Assembly (NCBI RefSeq): GCF_000002235.5
Contig: NW_022145612.1
Coordinates: 14,686,809 to 14,750,808 of the forward strand
From: Strongylocentrotus purpuratus
Taxonomy: Eukaryota > Echinodermata > Echinoidea > Camarodonta > Strongylocentrotidae
Reading direction: 5' to 3'
Length of the DNA stretch: 64,000 nucleotides
Shown: positions 12,430 to 24,934 of the stretch, piece by piece
How positions within the stretch are numbered: position 1 is the stretch's first letter
Layout: each line of letters opens with the position of its first letter
Notes under the pieces: generated by a model
Told to the model about the DNA's origin: nothing
What the model saw: the letters and a program-made list of their open reading frames with translations, nothing else
Database searches by the model: none
Position numbers and translations under genes: made by a program

Positions 12430-13160
12430 ATCTCAGTAAAAAAAAATTCTGACCCACACACTCACTCAAATCACTTTCAGCACACAAAGTGGGGCTTACG
12501 ATGGCCGCATTTGGTTTAAATGATCGGCTGCCCGACAGCCGGACAGTGGCGCCCACAAAAAATTTGCCCCGGAAAGATCTCCAACTTAACTTGAAATTGG
12601 TCAGTGTCGCACAACTTTCTGCACTTCTGGGTTCTGTTAGCACATGCGCTAACATGCATAGCCATATGTAGAAGCCTATTGTGACACAACTACATGTGCT
12701 GGTGTGATGAATTTAGTATGTGTGTGAAGAGGAGCTCTTCCGTGTTCGCTCATTGCAGTGAATTTTTCAAATGACGCACTTGCCGATGTGCAAGAGGTAT
12801 TTATACATTATCCTTGCTATGCGGTAGCACTCGTCCAGTAATTGGTCAACACACCGACATTCAGTGCTTTGTCGCGCAATTGTGTGAAAATAGTGGGGAA
12901 ATATGCTTCGCTCCTTGTCAACAGAGAAACGCAAAAATCGTGTGACCGAATTCTGGACGGTGCGACCGAATACTGGGCAGAAACTGCTCTTTCTTCTTTT
13001 GGAAATATTTTGCTTAGCATCATTCTATGATTTAAGTGACTTTAAAATCCTGTTAGAGGATTAATTTTCTTTTCTTTTGATGTGTAGATTGCCAAATAAA
13101 GGAGGTACAAATTCAAAATGTGAGCGATTTCCCCTTAAGTTACCGAATTCCGGGCGTGCT
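12430..13160. repeat. Dispersed repeat shared with 52.76-53.04 kb
   Basis: The block 'ccccggaaagatctccaact ... ttggtcagtgtcgcacaact ... catgcataGccatatgtaga' at about 12566-12710 recurs at 52899-53035 with a few substitutions. Both loci also carry 'cgaatactgggc'-like words ('agtattcggtc' at the second). Small open frames here are chance. The stretch lies just upstream of the zinc-finger coding region and may contain its promoter or 5' exon. Confidence 0.6.
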
Positions 13161-14432
13161 ACCCTAGTATCTTTAATCTGAATGAATTTTAGTGTTCCTT
13201 TTTACCGTGCAGTAGTGAAGTCATTACATATAATGATCTATTCAAAGTTTCCAACCTAGGTTTGGTCCCATTTGCATGATGAGTGGCATATTTTACAAGC
13301 TTGTTTCATTGACCGATGACTTTGACCTTGTGTTGCATGTCGCTGCGAGCTACGCTGATGCGACATGACACACTCCAGCAAAGCATAGACTGCACTACGT
13401 GTTAATAGGCAGCATTTGAATACATGAATAGTCAATACACTCATAACACACAAATGCACACAATTATGCCGATACGGCTGTTTTGCAAGTTTGACAGTAG
13501 ACCTAGATGGAGACTCACATTCACAATTTGAATGTTAAATTGTTCTTTCTAACATCTGTAAGTTAAAAAAATATTATTTTACTGCTCTTTAGGTGTCATT
13601 AATTGTCACTAAAGTACACATTTTGATTGAAATCAGTTGAGTTTGGTACAGTGGTGTTTGAAATGTTGAGAATCAATAGCACAGCTTTTTACGTACGTAA
13701 TGCACCTAGATCTATATCTGTATGCGTGACATGACAGAGCCTTTTTAAAAACACTAATTTCTATATGTGGGTCAATGATATATTTGCCGACCTATTGCCA
13801 GCAATTCCCCTATACAATAATACATTTTCAAACGTAAATAAACGCATATAAATTGTCTAGTGGTATATAAAAAAATGTGCTCAAATGTCGATTTATATTA
13901 ATTTACAAAGAACCTTAGTCCCTTACCTTATAATTCTTTGTTTTGCCAGTGATTATTGAACGAAACGTTTGAACCTAGCCGCTTATCGTATGGTCACTCG
14001 TATTTTGTCGGGAGTAGTATGGTACCCTTGAAGTTTCAATGTGGACAAATAGGCATGTGAATTTTTCCGGCCTAAATCTTCCTCTTTGGAGGCATCAAAG
14101 TTGCTCGGTGGCATCTGTGCCCGGGTTGCGGGAAGTGACCGAGCTCCATTCTCGGCTTATGAATATAATATAAACTAAATTAATCAAACCGAAATTCAAG
14201 AGACCTATTTATTATACAGTGTATTTATATTTGAGCAAACTACGTGCCTCTATAAAATCAAATGTAGAAGACTTGTATTTTGTTTCCGTCTGAGCATTGC
14301 ACTTGAGATAAGGTCTTCTCTCTTTGCTTAGGGAACTGGGGAGTATTTTTCATATATGCGCTCATCGGTTAGTTTAAAATTCAACTTCAATTCTGATAGT
14401 CTATTGAAATAACACCCTGAAATAATGGGATT

Positions 14433-14436
<4 letters not shown>

Positions 14437-14509
<73 letters not shown>
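14437..14509. repeat. (AT)n microsatellite, ~36 units
   Basis: An uninterrupted AT dinucleotide run of about 73 bp. It produces spurious Tyr-Ile open frames on both strands. Confidence 0.97.
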
Positions 14510-14512
<3 letters not shown>

Positions 14513-14890
14513 GGAGGATGTTAAATAGAAACAAAATCTAAAAACAAAGAACAAACAAATGCAAATGATATCGACACCCAAAAATGTACGCATATGTTAT
14601 TTTAACAAACAACAGCGGTTGCGTTGCTTATAAAGCAATTTTATTTCGTCATTCAATAATTAATTCATAATCTTTCGAATAGAATAACAATGAAAGCAAA
14701 ACAGAATGTAAGTTAATGATATCAAATAAACACAGTGCTCAGCTAAATGTAAGCAAATTATGGCAAAACAAAAGTTACAGATTATATATTACAGTGAGAA
14801 CCAAACAGAACGATTATATTGATTATTATACAACTCGGACGGAATCTTAAACCGACAAGAGTTGGGAGATGGTGTACTGGCAACTGGTTT

Positions 14891-14893
<3 letters not shown>

Positions 14894-14922
<29 letters not shown>
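14894..14922. repeat. (GA)n microsatellite
   Basis: A perfect GA run of about 29 bp. Confidence 0.95.
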
Positions 14923-14924
<2 letters not shown>

Positions 14925-15429
14925 GCAGATAATGATATTCTTGCTGGTATGTGACATTTAAATCACTCAAAATTTTGTTGGTTTCGATCATGGGCTTTTT
15001 TCTCTCTGAATTTGTTGGCAATCTGTAGCCCAAAATCTTAATACATGTATCTTAAGATAATAAGATTTTTTTTCAGTAGAGTTGAGAATGCCATTGGATT
15101 ATTTTTCATCAAAACACAAAATTTCCACTTTTTAGAGTATCAAAATTGAATAATACAATTTTGTTTCTTCATCTTATTCATTATGTCCGCTATACACCCC
15201 TTCTCTCTGTTCTCTCCCGCTTATACTGCAATTCCTTAACTGTTTCTTTGGGCGACTTTATTCCTATACGCCCTTTTACTTCTGGAATTGTAATCTTCTT
15301 AATATTTTCCTGTGACTTTAACATAAATGTCGAATAAATATTAATATACCAACTAACATTCATATCTGACCAAGATAGTGCAACATGAAAACATAATCAT
15401 CAAAGTTGATAAGCAGCTGCTGTCAGTGT

Positions 15430-16080
15430 TTGCTTGGTTTATATGTTTTACAAGGTTAAAACTTGCACATGAGCGACAGTTTATTTATTTTTAGTTTGAT
15501 TACGTGTATCTAGTACAAAATTATAGTAAAACAATGACATATGATAATAAGATTTATTTTAGTTTTCAACAGAACAATCAATGTAAACATTATCATGACC
15601 CCAAAAATCAAAGAAATCAAGATACATATCTACTGAAAGAAAGCTGAACCATGGTTTTGAAACATTCACAATAACCATACAATAATGTAAATAAAAATAT
15701 AATATACATTTATATGTGGTTTGTTTTAGCCTATAGTGCAAAATTGAATGAACCCCAAACTTCCGATATCGAACAGACAAGCACAAAATAAGACTTGAGG
15801 GATACCACAAATGTTTTAGGCCATAGACCTATCCGTAGAAATTAAAAAACAATTAGATAGTTTTCCTTTTGAAAACGTGATGCCCCAAATCGTAAATGCA
15901 TATCAATTTTATTGTTCATGTTATTTAACTAATTTAATCTCTTCACCTATATAGTCATAGATCTGTCATAATTTATATTATACTTAGTAAACTGCACAGC
16001 TGATTTTGTTCAAATCTTTTACAGTATTTCACAAGATTATCACAATATGTCACTCACTGAAGATTCCACGTCTACAGTTA
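15430..16080. other. Downstream flank of 3CxxC copy A, duplicated at 26.1-26.86 kb
   Basis: Collinear similarity to 26140-26860 marks the left part of the tandem duplication. Shared words include 'aaggttaaaa.ttgcacatga', 'gaaatcaa.atacatatctac', 'tcatagatctgtcataattt' and 'cacaagattatcacaatatg'. It may contain 3' untranslated sequence of the minus-strand gene. Just beyond it (about 16085-16320), copy A has extra sequence, including 'gggtccgccactaatcaa', that is absent from copy B. Confidence 0.7.
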
Positions 16081-16577
16081 ACAACGGCGGATCAAGGGAG
16101 TACCCCAGAACCAGAAGGAAGGGGGAGGGGTGAAGAAAAGAAGAAGCATCTGGGCCGATGACCTTTTATTCTCTGCATCGTCAGATAACTTTGTAACTAA
16201 AACAGTAAACTAAATGACTTATGAATTAAACAACAAAAAACATTTCTGGACTTGACCCCCCACCCCTCCCCACTCCTACACAAACCTGGTATGGTATGGG
16301 TCCGCCACTAATCAACGTTCTTTATAATTAACCTAACTTAAAATGTTTGTTTCTTACCGTCTTTTCATGACACGATTATGACAATATTATTTATTTTTAA
16401 CAGGTCAAATTTACATCTTCCTCGGAAATGTTATTAATAAATCTCTGTGACTCTTTCTCTTGAAAATTAAAATACAAACGTTATCTATCAATAATTCGAT
16501 ATTGTCATTGTTATATTATATATTCAAACTTCATGGGTATAGAGTATATGAAATGTAATTTATTATCGATGGATTTG

Positions 16578-19500
16578 CTATTTCTTTCCTTCTCTCTTTT
16601 TCTGCTCTTCCTTCTCGTTATAACTCGAGAAGGCGTATGCCAACGCTCCTCCGACAGCAAGAAGTCCAACTCCTAATGCAATGGAGCCAACTACTATACG
16701 GCCAGTGTCACTATCACCATCACCATTCCCACCGCCGCCGCCACTACTCCCGCCTCTGTCAAAATGAAAATATGAAATTGGAGTAATTGTTGATAAAAGT
16801 AAATGGTAAATAAAAGGTAGAACAATGCGTCTCTGCTCTCAAGTGACTTAAGTATCTAAAACGCGATTAATTTGTCATCGTGCTGTAAGGATTACATATA
16901 AAAATTGGAAGAGCTCAGACAATGTTAGAAAAAATAAGATATGCCATCAACAGAATAAAGGACCACTAGAAGTAAAAGAAATATGTAAATTTAGCCTTTG
17001 CCCTTCATAAGTTATTGTTCATGTATCAACCGGACAAAGTGTTTTCATACAAGATGGATTTTCCAGATGAGATGAAGGTAAAACGTTAACTGATTATTGG
17101 AATTAGTTGTCAAAAAATATCATCTCATAGCTTAGCAAAAAACTATTGACCTAATATAATATATAGTCTTTCCTTAAACCATGTTCATGTTTAAACAGAC
17201 TGCACTTGCGGGAACCCAGCAAGGAGTTAAATGTAGGTGGTAAAAAGATATATAATACTAGTTATGAAATGGAAAATTATCTAGCTCAAATGTAATTGCC
17301 ATACATCAACTGAAATGCCAAATCAATAAATTGATTAGTTTATTGGTGTTAATCGTAGACTTTTTATGAAAGTATTAATTAATAACTTTCCGGTTGTTAT
17401 TACTGCTCAAACCGCTTTACGGTATATTATACTCCCATTATAAACATGCACCTCAGTAATCCAATATGAAGCGCTTAAGTATTAATCATGTATATTATGT
17501 ATATAACTGGGTAGCATGAAGTGGAAAATGCCAATAAGTGTCCTGCCAAAGGACATATAGAGACAGACAAGGATTCTAACATAAAACGTTTTAACTGAAA
17601 GCAAGGGTGTCGATTTGTATCCTCGGTTGGGGGGGGGGGGATGATAGGTGCCAAAATATTTTCGGCAATGGATCAAAGCAACCAAGAGGTAGAGGCGTGT
17701 GGCAGGTTGCACCCCCTCCCTTACAAGTTATTAACTTTTTCAAGTCACCCTCAATAAAGATAACATTTTAGAGAATATGGGACCCATGTGAGTCCCACAT
17801 GGGCTTGCTACCTGGGTTATTATCCTCTCAAGCATATAGGCAGGATTTTAATTTAGGGGGGGCGGTAGTGAGCACCTCCTAGGGGGTGGGTGCAGGGAGG
17901 GAAAGTTTCCCCCTTCCCGCGCAAAGCGCAGGAGCACCGACGTTTCATTAAATTATTAAAGAAAGAAGACGATTGGTTGTACCATTCTCGACTCTTAATC
18001 CTTGCTGAATTCAGTCCCCCCCCCCCCTTCGACGTTTCATTAGATTATTAGAGAAAGAAGACGATTCGTTGACTCTTAATCCTTTTTCTTCCTACGTCAT
18101 CTTCCTATCCTCTTTCTCTCTCTTTTTTTTTTTTTTGGGGGGGGGGGCGACCGCCCCCACCACCCCCTGGCTACGCGCCTGTATCCTTTTTTGTCTCTTA
18201 TTATCTCTCTCTCCCACTCTCTTCTGCTTTTTTTGCACTTCGTTGCTTTTTAACGCTGCGGCTTTGCATTTGGCGCACTGCATTTCAATGATGCTGTTGA
18301 TTGAATAAATTGAATTAATTCATCAATTCCTGATGAAGCCGTATGAGCGAGAATTAAATGTATACTTGTCTCATATACGGTCGTCTCATTTACTTCGTTT
18401 TCTATTTATATATGTATGTATTATGAAAATGAGATAGCAAAATGTGTATATTGATGGTCATCTTGCGAGTAATAACCATTAACTACTCTCATCGGGCTCT
18501 CATCATTAATTTTTCTCTTTTTCTTTTTTTGATGGTGAATTATTGAGGGGAAGATTGTACAGGCCATCCCCCCCACCTGAAATATTGGGGGGGGGATATA
18601 TCCCCCCATCCCCCCCCCCCGGGATCGACACCCATGACTGAAAGTCAAAATGAACGAAACATAATACGTATGTACAACTGGCTGGGATATTGTGCCAAAG
18701 GACATGCATGAGAGTCTTGCGGGGATTCGAATCCTCACATTTCCATTGACAGGCAAGTGAATACTGTAACAGTTCCACGCTTCAAAATTTAGATTGTCAC
18801 TGTTTAAGAACACCATTTTTTAAATAGTTTATATATATCTCTTCTGCTTACCTATAATTTGAGTTATCTCCACTGTATGAACGAACACTGGATTGGCCGG
18901 AGAATCCCCTATTGGTCTGAGAGGTGACACGACAGTCACCAGATCCCCAATCGCATCCTTCACAGAGCTCCTTGCGGTGAGGTGGACCGTGCCCTCCTCG
19001 GGTGGCATCATCATGGTTAGAGAGGGTCTCCCCTCTCATCTGTCGCTCTAATCTGAAGATTATATACGATTTACAGGATTTATATTGGACCATGCAGAAG
19101 CCCATCAGAAGCAAAGGGTATAAATATGCGATAATTTGCACGTATATACAGAACGAATTTTTTTTAAGGTCCTCAGAAGGTCTCCAATGTGCTTTGAATT
19201 CACCTACTGATTATAAATTTTAGTCGAAAACCTGAAATTTTTATTAATTTCAGTTGACATGTGCAAATTTACAGTACGAAGTGTATTATTATTATTGTTC
19301 AAAAATCAGATCATCTAGAATGCTTAATCAATTAAACAGGTGTCAAAGGAAAATATAATTATTTAAGAAGCAAGCGCGTAGCCAGGATTATGTTTTTTGT
19401 TTGTTTGTTTGTTTGTTTGTTGTTGTTGTTGTTGTTGTTGTTGTTTTTTTTTGGGGGGGGGCGGTAGTGAGCATGCAAAGCGCGCTCCCTAGCGGTATGG

Positions 19501-21254
19501 GTGCAGGGAGGGGGAAGTTCCCCCCCTCCCGCGCAAAGCGCGAAAGCTTTGACGTTTCATTAATTTTTTAGAGAAAGGAGACGATTCGTTGTACCGTTCT
19601 TGACTCTTAATCTGTGTCTAAATTCAGTTTCTTTTGACGTTTCATTAAATTGTTAGAGACAGAAGACGATTCGTTGTACCGTTCTCGACTCTTAATCCTT
19701 GTTTGAATAAAGTTCCCCTTCCTCCGCGCGTAGCGCGGAAGCTCTGACGTTTCATTAAATTATTAAAGAAAGAAGACGGTTCGTTGTACCATTCTCGACT
19801 CTTAATCCTTATCTAAATTCAGTTCCCCCTCCCCCCTCACGCGCGAAGCGCGGAAGCTTTGGCGTTTCATTAAATTATTAGAGAAAGCAGACAGTTCGTT
19901 GTACCGTCCTCTACTTTTAATCCTTATAATAATAATAATAATAATAATGTAACTTATATCGCGCCAAATCCACTCTGTGGAGTGCTCAAGGCGCGTGTAA
20001 ACAGGAAAAAAGATCAAGACTTGAAAAGAAATGTTTTGAGATGAGTTTTGAAAGAATCAGAGGATAAACATTTTTTGATGTCTTCAGGAAGGCCATTCCA
20101 TAATTTAGGACTAGAGTATGCAAAAGATCTTTCCCCCCACGTTTTGGTAATTTTGGGGGTTACAAGAAAATTGGAAGTGGATGAGCGTAGAGGTCTTGCA
20201 GGAGTGTAGTTTTGGATTAGAGAGATAAGGTATTGAGGAGCAGAGCCGTGAACGCAATGAAAGGTGAGCAACAAAATTTTGAAAACAATGCGATCTTTTA
20301 CTGGGAGCCAATGTAGCGACTGCAAAACTGGGGAAATGTGGGTACGCTTGGTGGTCAGAGAAACAATACGAGCTGCAACGTTTTGAAGCTTCTGAAGCTT
20401 GGACACTAGATTCTGGGGTAGATTGATTAGGAGGGCATTGGCAAAATCAAGACGGGAGGAAATCAGAGCATGAACTAATTTTTCGGTGGCAGACTTGGAC
20501 GAATATTTACGAATAAAACCGATATTACGCAAGTGGTACCTTACAGATCTACAAATATTAAGAACTTGGTTAGACATTGTCATATGTGAGTCAAACATAA
20601 CACCGAGATTGCGACACGTTTGTGACAAGTGAATTATGTGGCCAGAAATTGAAATGCAATTGATATTAACTTTACTAAGCTGTAATTTGGAACCAAATAT
20701 ATATGAATATCTGAATTCAGCCCCCCCCCCCCCTCACGCGCGAAGCGCGGAAGCTTTGACGTTTCATTAATTATAAGAGGAAGAAGACGATTCGTCCTAC
20801 GTCCTCTTCCTTTCTTCTTTCTCTTTTTTGTTTGTTTGGCCGGCGTTTTTTTTTGGGGGGGGGCGACCGCCCCCACCGCCCCCTGGCTACGCGAAGGATA
20901 AGAAGAAGAATCTTACCTGTCCAGCATGTTGTTGACCATTCTTTTATATTCATCCTCCTTGAAGGTCATCTCCACTAACTGATCGCAATTCTGGCATTTT
21001 TGTCGCCATACTTTGACTGTCAAGTTGTTCAAGTCGATTTTTGCTGATGCCTGGTGACTTGTCCACCTCCTTGAACACATACGGCATCGGGCAATCCCAT
21101 ACCCTCTCATCGTCCGAGAAGTAAACCTCGATGAAATGTGAGCACTGTGGATAGATCTACGTGACATCTCTTGACGCAAGATCGCTTGGTGTGTGTCTTC
21201 ACTGGCAGCTCTTCCATTGTCTTGGACCAAAGTTGCAGATTGCGATGCACCCAT
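16578..21254 (-). CDS. 3CxxC zinc-finger, RTP-like tail-anchored protein, copy A
   Basis: It belongs to the receptor-transporting-protein (zf-3CxxC) group; vertebrate RTPs help membrane receptors reach the surface, and RTP4 restricts viruses. There are three coding exons: 21254-20917, 19052-18852 and 16755-16578, all with GTAAG donors and frame-consistent joins, giving 238 aa. Cysteine pairs are C57/C60 (CRMC), C87/C90 (CQNC) and C143/C146 with C153 (LCEGCDWGSGDC), preceded by a His-rich HGPPHRK. A Gly/Ser-rich linker (about 181-197) leads to one hydrophobic segment (about 199-221) and a charged tail (NEKEEQKKREGKK), the usual tail-anchored layout. The N-terminus MGASQS fits an N-myristoylation consensus. 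The protein is about 70% alike to copy B through the zinc domain. A non-coding first exon probably ends at 24241. Introns hold many transposons. Endogenous function is unknown. Confidence 0.85.
17602..18636. mobile_element. hAT-type non-autonomous element in copy A intron 2
   Basis: Termini are CAAGGGTGTCGAT and ATCGACACCCATG. An exact 8-bp target duplication, ACTGAAAG, flanks it (17594-17601 and 18637-18644). Copy B has the uninterrupted sequence 'ttaactgaaagtcaaaataa' at 36818-36832, an empty site. The interior has no transposase and holds another insertion (17829-18181) and long C/G runs. Confidence 0.85.
17829..18181. mobile_element. Nested hAT-type MITE of the 'GCGCGTAGCCAGG' family
   Basis: The right end CCTGGCTACGCGCCTG is intact and the left end (CAAGCATATAGGCAGG) is decayed. 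Flanks TATCCTCT and TATCCTTT match at 7 of 8 positions, as in hAT target duplications. Inside is 'gacgtttcattaaattatta', the minisatellite unit that is expanded at 19371-20897 and 54657-58960. Confidence 0.7.
18650..18800 (-). mobile_element. tRNA-headed SINE in copy A intron 2
   Basis: On the minus strand it contains a B-box-like GGATTCGAATCC, preceded by 'gtggaactgttacagtattc', and followed by 'catgtcctttggcacaatat'. The matching position of copy B (37660-37785) has a diverged copy, so this insertion predates the gene duplication. Confidence 0.65.
19371..20897. mobile_element. hAT-type element with internal ~110-bp minisatellite, copy A intron 1
   Basis: The left end is CAAGCGCGTAGCCAGG and the right end CCTGGCTACGCGAAGG; flanks TTAAGAAG and ATAAGAAG match at 7 of 8. 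The interior is a degenerate tandem repeat: each unit has a C-rich block, the hairpin word CGCGCGAAGCGCG, 'gacgtttcattaaattatta', 'gaagacgattcgttgtaccg' and 'ctcgactcttaatccttgtc'. A CR1-like fragment is inserted at 19928-20708. Copy B lacks the whole element at the matching place (about 38251-38275). Confidence 0.8.
19928..20708 (-). mobile_element. 5'-truncated CR1-like non-LTR retrotransposon
   Basis: The minus-strand open frame 20628-20014 (204 codons) is the C-terminal end of a reverse-transcriptase protein, with the typical blocks LHWLPVKDRIVFKIL, GSAPQYL, RPLRSS and SSPKLWNGLPEDIKK before LKTFLFKS and a stop. A short 3' UTR with 'gcgcgatataagttac' ends in (ATT)n, as CR1-group elements do. 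The catalytic part of the reverse transcriptase is missing, so the copy is dead. It splits a minisatellite unit of the host hAT element, whose reading 'ccttat/atctgaattc' resumes on the other side. Confidence 0.85.
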
Positions 21255-23009
21255 GATGAAGCTTAAACGATAAGCAAAGAATGAATGAATGAACGAATGA
21301 ACACATTTCAATCAATAAATACTTAGATGCATACATGCAGTTAAGATCAAATGATGTATAATTGGATAACAAACAAAAAATAGATAAATACAGAAATTAT
21401 TGATCAATCAAATGGAAATAAAATATATAATAAAGGAATACATGAATGAACAAATGAATAAAAGAAAATAATAAACTGATAAACAAAACATGAAATTATT
21501 CCTCACGAAGACAATTGGAAAATGTATGGATGATTGGAATTGCAATGGATAATGGAGGGACTTTACCTGACCTAAAAGACTAACAACATACAACCTTCGG
21601 TAAATCATAATGGACCGTATTCTACTAATTCAGTAAAGCTCGAACCCGAGTCTGAGCTAGATCCCATTTAACGAAGAAAAACTAAGACATTGGACTAACT
21701 TTCTATGTTATATAAAACAGATTTTGAACAAAAGTTCATGCCCAGCGTCGGGTCTAAAATTTAGTAACATACGGTACTATGGGCTTATTTGGAGGTAATT
21801 AGTTAACGTGTAAACGTAAACGGTAACAACGTAACTTAAAGCGTGACGCCTTCGATAATTTTTTCACTATAACGTCAGTACTACTATGTGTTTAATAACT
21901 AAGATTAACTTGGAGTAAGTTAAATTTTAAGAAATTTGTTTGAATGTTATTCTTACGATGATGCTCGCTTTTGAACAATAAATCAAGGCGATAAAATCTG
22001 TGTGTATCAATAATCAATTAAAAAAACTCAGCAATTGCCATTGGGTTTGGCAGATGAAATCCTAGAGCACATCTTTAACCCGATTCATGAATCATTAATG
22101 AAAGACCGATAGCAGAATATTGGGAGGTGCAATTATGGGATCGTGTTAAATTAATTACTGATACCCAAAGATTTTGTTAAGACATATTCCGAGAGCTTTG
22201 TTTTAGACTAAGGGGCCTATCAAAAAAATGTCATAAAACGTACGCCAGATCCTTCAGCCTTGCATTGTGCAAAGGTTCAACGGCATCTCCTGTCCATCAC
22301 AATGTTAAATCAAGCATTTACCGTCTTGGTGATGGTCAGTGCCACTGTACAACCAAACAACAAACATCGCAAATATAGAAACTGGCCTCATTGATGATAT
22401 CTCCCAGAAACTATTACATAAGGGTGATTTTTACAAAAGAATATCTGTCTATGCTCTATGCTATACCTGTTCATTAACTCCAATTAACAATTTCTCTCTT
22501 AAGTTTGGTTACTAATGTTATAAATTCGATATGTGCAACATTATACTAGAAACTAAGCCATTATAGGCCCTATAAGGGGGAGCATTCTTGGGTGCTCTAA
22601 GATGATTGTGCTTGCAACAAAAATACATTGAAGTAATTAGCACATAATAATATATGAAGAGTTTAATTCCAAAAGGGGCTAAATCCATTTTTGTAAGTTC
22701 AGAGAAAAAAATGAATTGTTTACCAGATTTTGTACAGGCGTCTATGGAAAAGTGATAGTAGAAGGTGCATTTTTTCATAATTGCTCCCAGAATTTAGGTA
22801 AATAATTTTGTTGAAGGGCGGGTACTTAAGTGAACAATGTCATATCAAAAGTGGAATGAGCTCCTTTTGGAATTAAGCTCTTCAAAACAGTATATTATTG
22901 TTATTAAGTTTTGTCATTGGCATGGCAAGTACAAACAGAACATTTGGTAGTATTTATATTAAAGAGACCTGGTATAAAAAGAAATGCAATTTATACGGCC
23001 AAATGGAAT

Positions 23010-23385
23010 ATCCTACCCTGATAGCAAATTACTTATAGAGCCTAGACAAAAGCAGACAAATCAGAGAAGGAGACTGGTGTAAGTTTGAATAAAATTAGAC
23101 CCCAAAGAATGTATGACTCTTTTGTATGTAGGGGTCTTTTATCTTTGGAGGACGTTTTATAATATGCTATACTGCCTATCCATAATATATTTTGAGTAGT
23201 GCCCCATACAATCCACTGACCAAATTACCGTCTCAAAGAGATAGTGATCTCATAATTATTTCAAAAATTCATAGATTTATGTATTATTGGTCCGATTTAT
23301 TTCAAACTTTCGCCGGTCTGTTTCCCAAATGTTTCCACTTTCATAGACAAAATGTTATTACAAGGGTTGGATTGCCCTTCAAGCA
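23010..23385. mobile_element. Partial TTAA-type MITE, relative of 2303-2891
   Basis: It contains 'agcagacaaatcagagaagg' near the left and ends 'acaagggttggattgccctt', which are reverse-complement counterparts of the EBP-intron MITE. The left terminus is not clear. Confidence 0.5.
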
Positions 23386-23395
23386 CTAAGTTTAA

Positions 23396-23908
23396 AGGGG
23401 AAGTCCACCCTGAAATTAAGTTAGTTTTAATAGGAGTAGAAAAATGAGAGAAACAAGTCAGTGAAAGTTTGAGCAAATTCCGATTAAAAATAAGGAAGTT
23501 AGGATTTTTGAAGTTGTGATCAATCAAATTGGCAACTCTATGACGTATCATGCGAGCTCAACTTCCATTTGCTCAGTACTAAAAAAATCTAAAATTTTCA
23601 TTTTCCCTCAAGAAAAATTCCAACCATACATGCACCCTAAATATAATAATTGCAAATTATGTTTCTATATATACTCCCCCTGCAATAACGAAGAAAACAT
23701 GATTTTATGGAATATTATGCACAAAGCAAATGAAGGAGAGCTCGTATAATAAGTCACAGAGTTGCCAATTTGTATTTGATTGATCACAACTTCAATAATT
23801 CATAACTTTCTTATTTTCATTCAGAATTTGCTCAAACTTTCACTCACCTGATTTTCTTCTTATTCTGCCTCTATCGAAACAAACTTATTTTGGGGGTGGA
23901 CTTTCCCT
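23396..23908. mobile_element. Complete TTAA-flanked MITE, 513 bp
   Basis: The termini AGGGGAAGTCCACCC and GGGGTGGACTTTCCCT are inverted, and TTAA lies immediately outside both (23392-23395 and 23909-23912). The arms remain complementary for over 100 bp (for example 'gttgtgatcaatcaaattgg' against 'ccaatttgtatttgattgat'). The target and the structure fit Kolobok-like MITEs; there is no transposase. Confidence 0.8.
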
Positions 23909-24240
23909 TTAATTAAGATGTGGCCAAAGGGCAAAACATTGACGCTCAACTTCCTAGTAAGACGTGGTCTCAGCGTCGAACGAAATAGACTGATTTTTGT
24001 TCTGTCAAGTTTAACTCATCTGAATGATAACAATTTGTTTTCATCATCACTTCTCAACTTGACTCTAGGGAGCCTACCCTTGTTAGATAAATAAAATTAA
24101 TGATAAATAGATTTAGTAATAAAAAACAAATATCATGGGGCAAAGTCGAATTACAATGAATTTACAATGATAGAGTGCAGATCTGAGTAAGGAATAGCAA
24201 TGACTAGACTCTAAAGAAAAAATAATCGAAGTAAACTTAC

Positions 24241-24430
24241 CATTAGATCAGAGCAGAATAATGATAGAACTATACGATCAAACAAACCTGCATTTTTAGG
24301 AATTTTGAAAATCCGATAGTTAAATCTATAACATGTGGAACACTGTTGCTAATACTGAATTACTCCGGGGAATCACTACGTACATGTAGCTAGCTCTAGC
24401 TATCTATTATGCACGCTCCTTCCTTAAACC
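24241..24430 (-). promoter_or_regulatory. Conserved upstream exon and promoter-side segment of copy A
   Basis: On the minus strand 'tctaatg' is followed by a GTAAGT donor at 24240. The same exon end and donor occur in copy B at 40484. Conservation between copies continues upstream through 'aacactgtt', 'gaatCactccgggg' and 'tagctctag', ending near 'gctccttcctt'. This is best read as a non-coding first exon plus promoter that came along with the duplication. No TATA box was assigned. Confidence 0.55.
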
Positions 24431-24723
24431 TTAATTTTTTAATGATTAATATGCAATAAGTATTATTATTATCCTGCATCAGACACGAAGTGGATTATTC
24501 CATTTCAGCGGGGTGCAGTGAATTAAAAGAGGGGGAAAAAGATATTACATGGCACTTTTTTTTCTATAAAACATCATTTTATTTGTTGCCTATTATATGA
24601 CTGAGAACAATTTACGCCATTATTATAAATGAATTTGAAAAGCCACACAGGTTGTATAATTTCACCCACATAGAACATTTTCGGTAATGGAATACATCGT
24701 TGGGATTCCCACAGCTTTCTCTC

Positions 24724-24895
24724 ACCCCCCCCCCCAACCCCTCCCTCTCTCTCTCTCTCTCCTTCTCTTTCTTTCTCCCTCCCTCTCCCCTTCTTCTCTC
24801 TCTCTCTCTCTCTCTCTCACCCCTCTCTCTCTCTTTCTCTCTCCCTCCCTCTCCCCTTCTTCTCTCCCCCCCCTCTCTCTCTCTCTCTCTCTCTC
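24724..24895. repeat. (CT)n-rich low-complexity tract
   Basis: CT/CCT/CTTT repeats interrupted by C runs. All overlapping open frames (Leu-Ser or Arg-Glu repeats) are artefacts. Confidence 0.95.
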
Positions 24896-24934
24896 GATCT
24901 GTCTGTACACTGTACTCTCAATCTGAATAAGGAA

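Larger units (their letters stand above)
13161..15429. other. Intergenic DNA, possible zinc-finger gene promoter side
   Basis: No gene was recognised. A relatively GC-rich patch at about 14060-14155 ('gcccgggttgcgggaagtga') stands out against AT-rich surroundings and could hold an upstream promoter or first exon of the minus-strand zinc-finger gene, but no exon is provable. Two microsatellites are listed separately. Confidence 0.35.
21255..24240. other. Presumed 5' intron of copy A
   Basis: This lies between the start-codon exon and the conserved upstream exon. It begins with an AATG/ATTC-type simple repeat (21277-21300) shared with copy B and holds two TTAA MITEs near its end. I see no coding sequence. 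Confidence 0.5.

Noticed and set aside
14328..14593. Tyr-Ile repeat proteins on the minus strand
   Set aside because: Translation of the (AT)n microsatellite.
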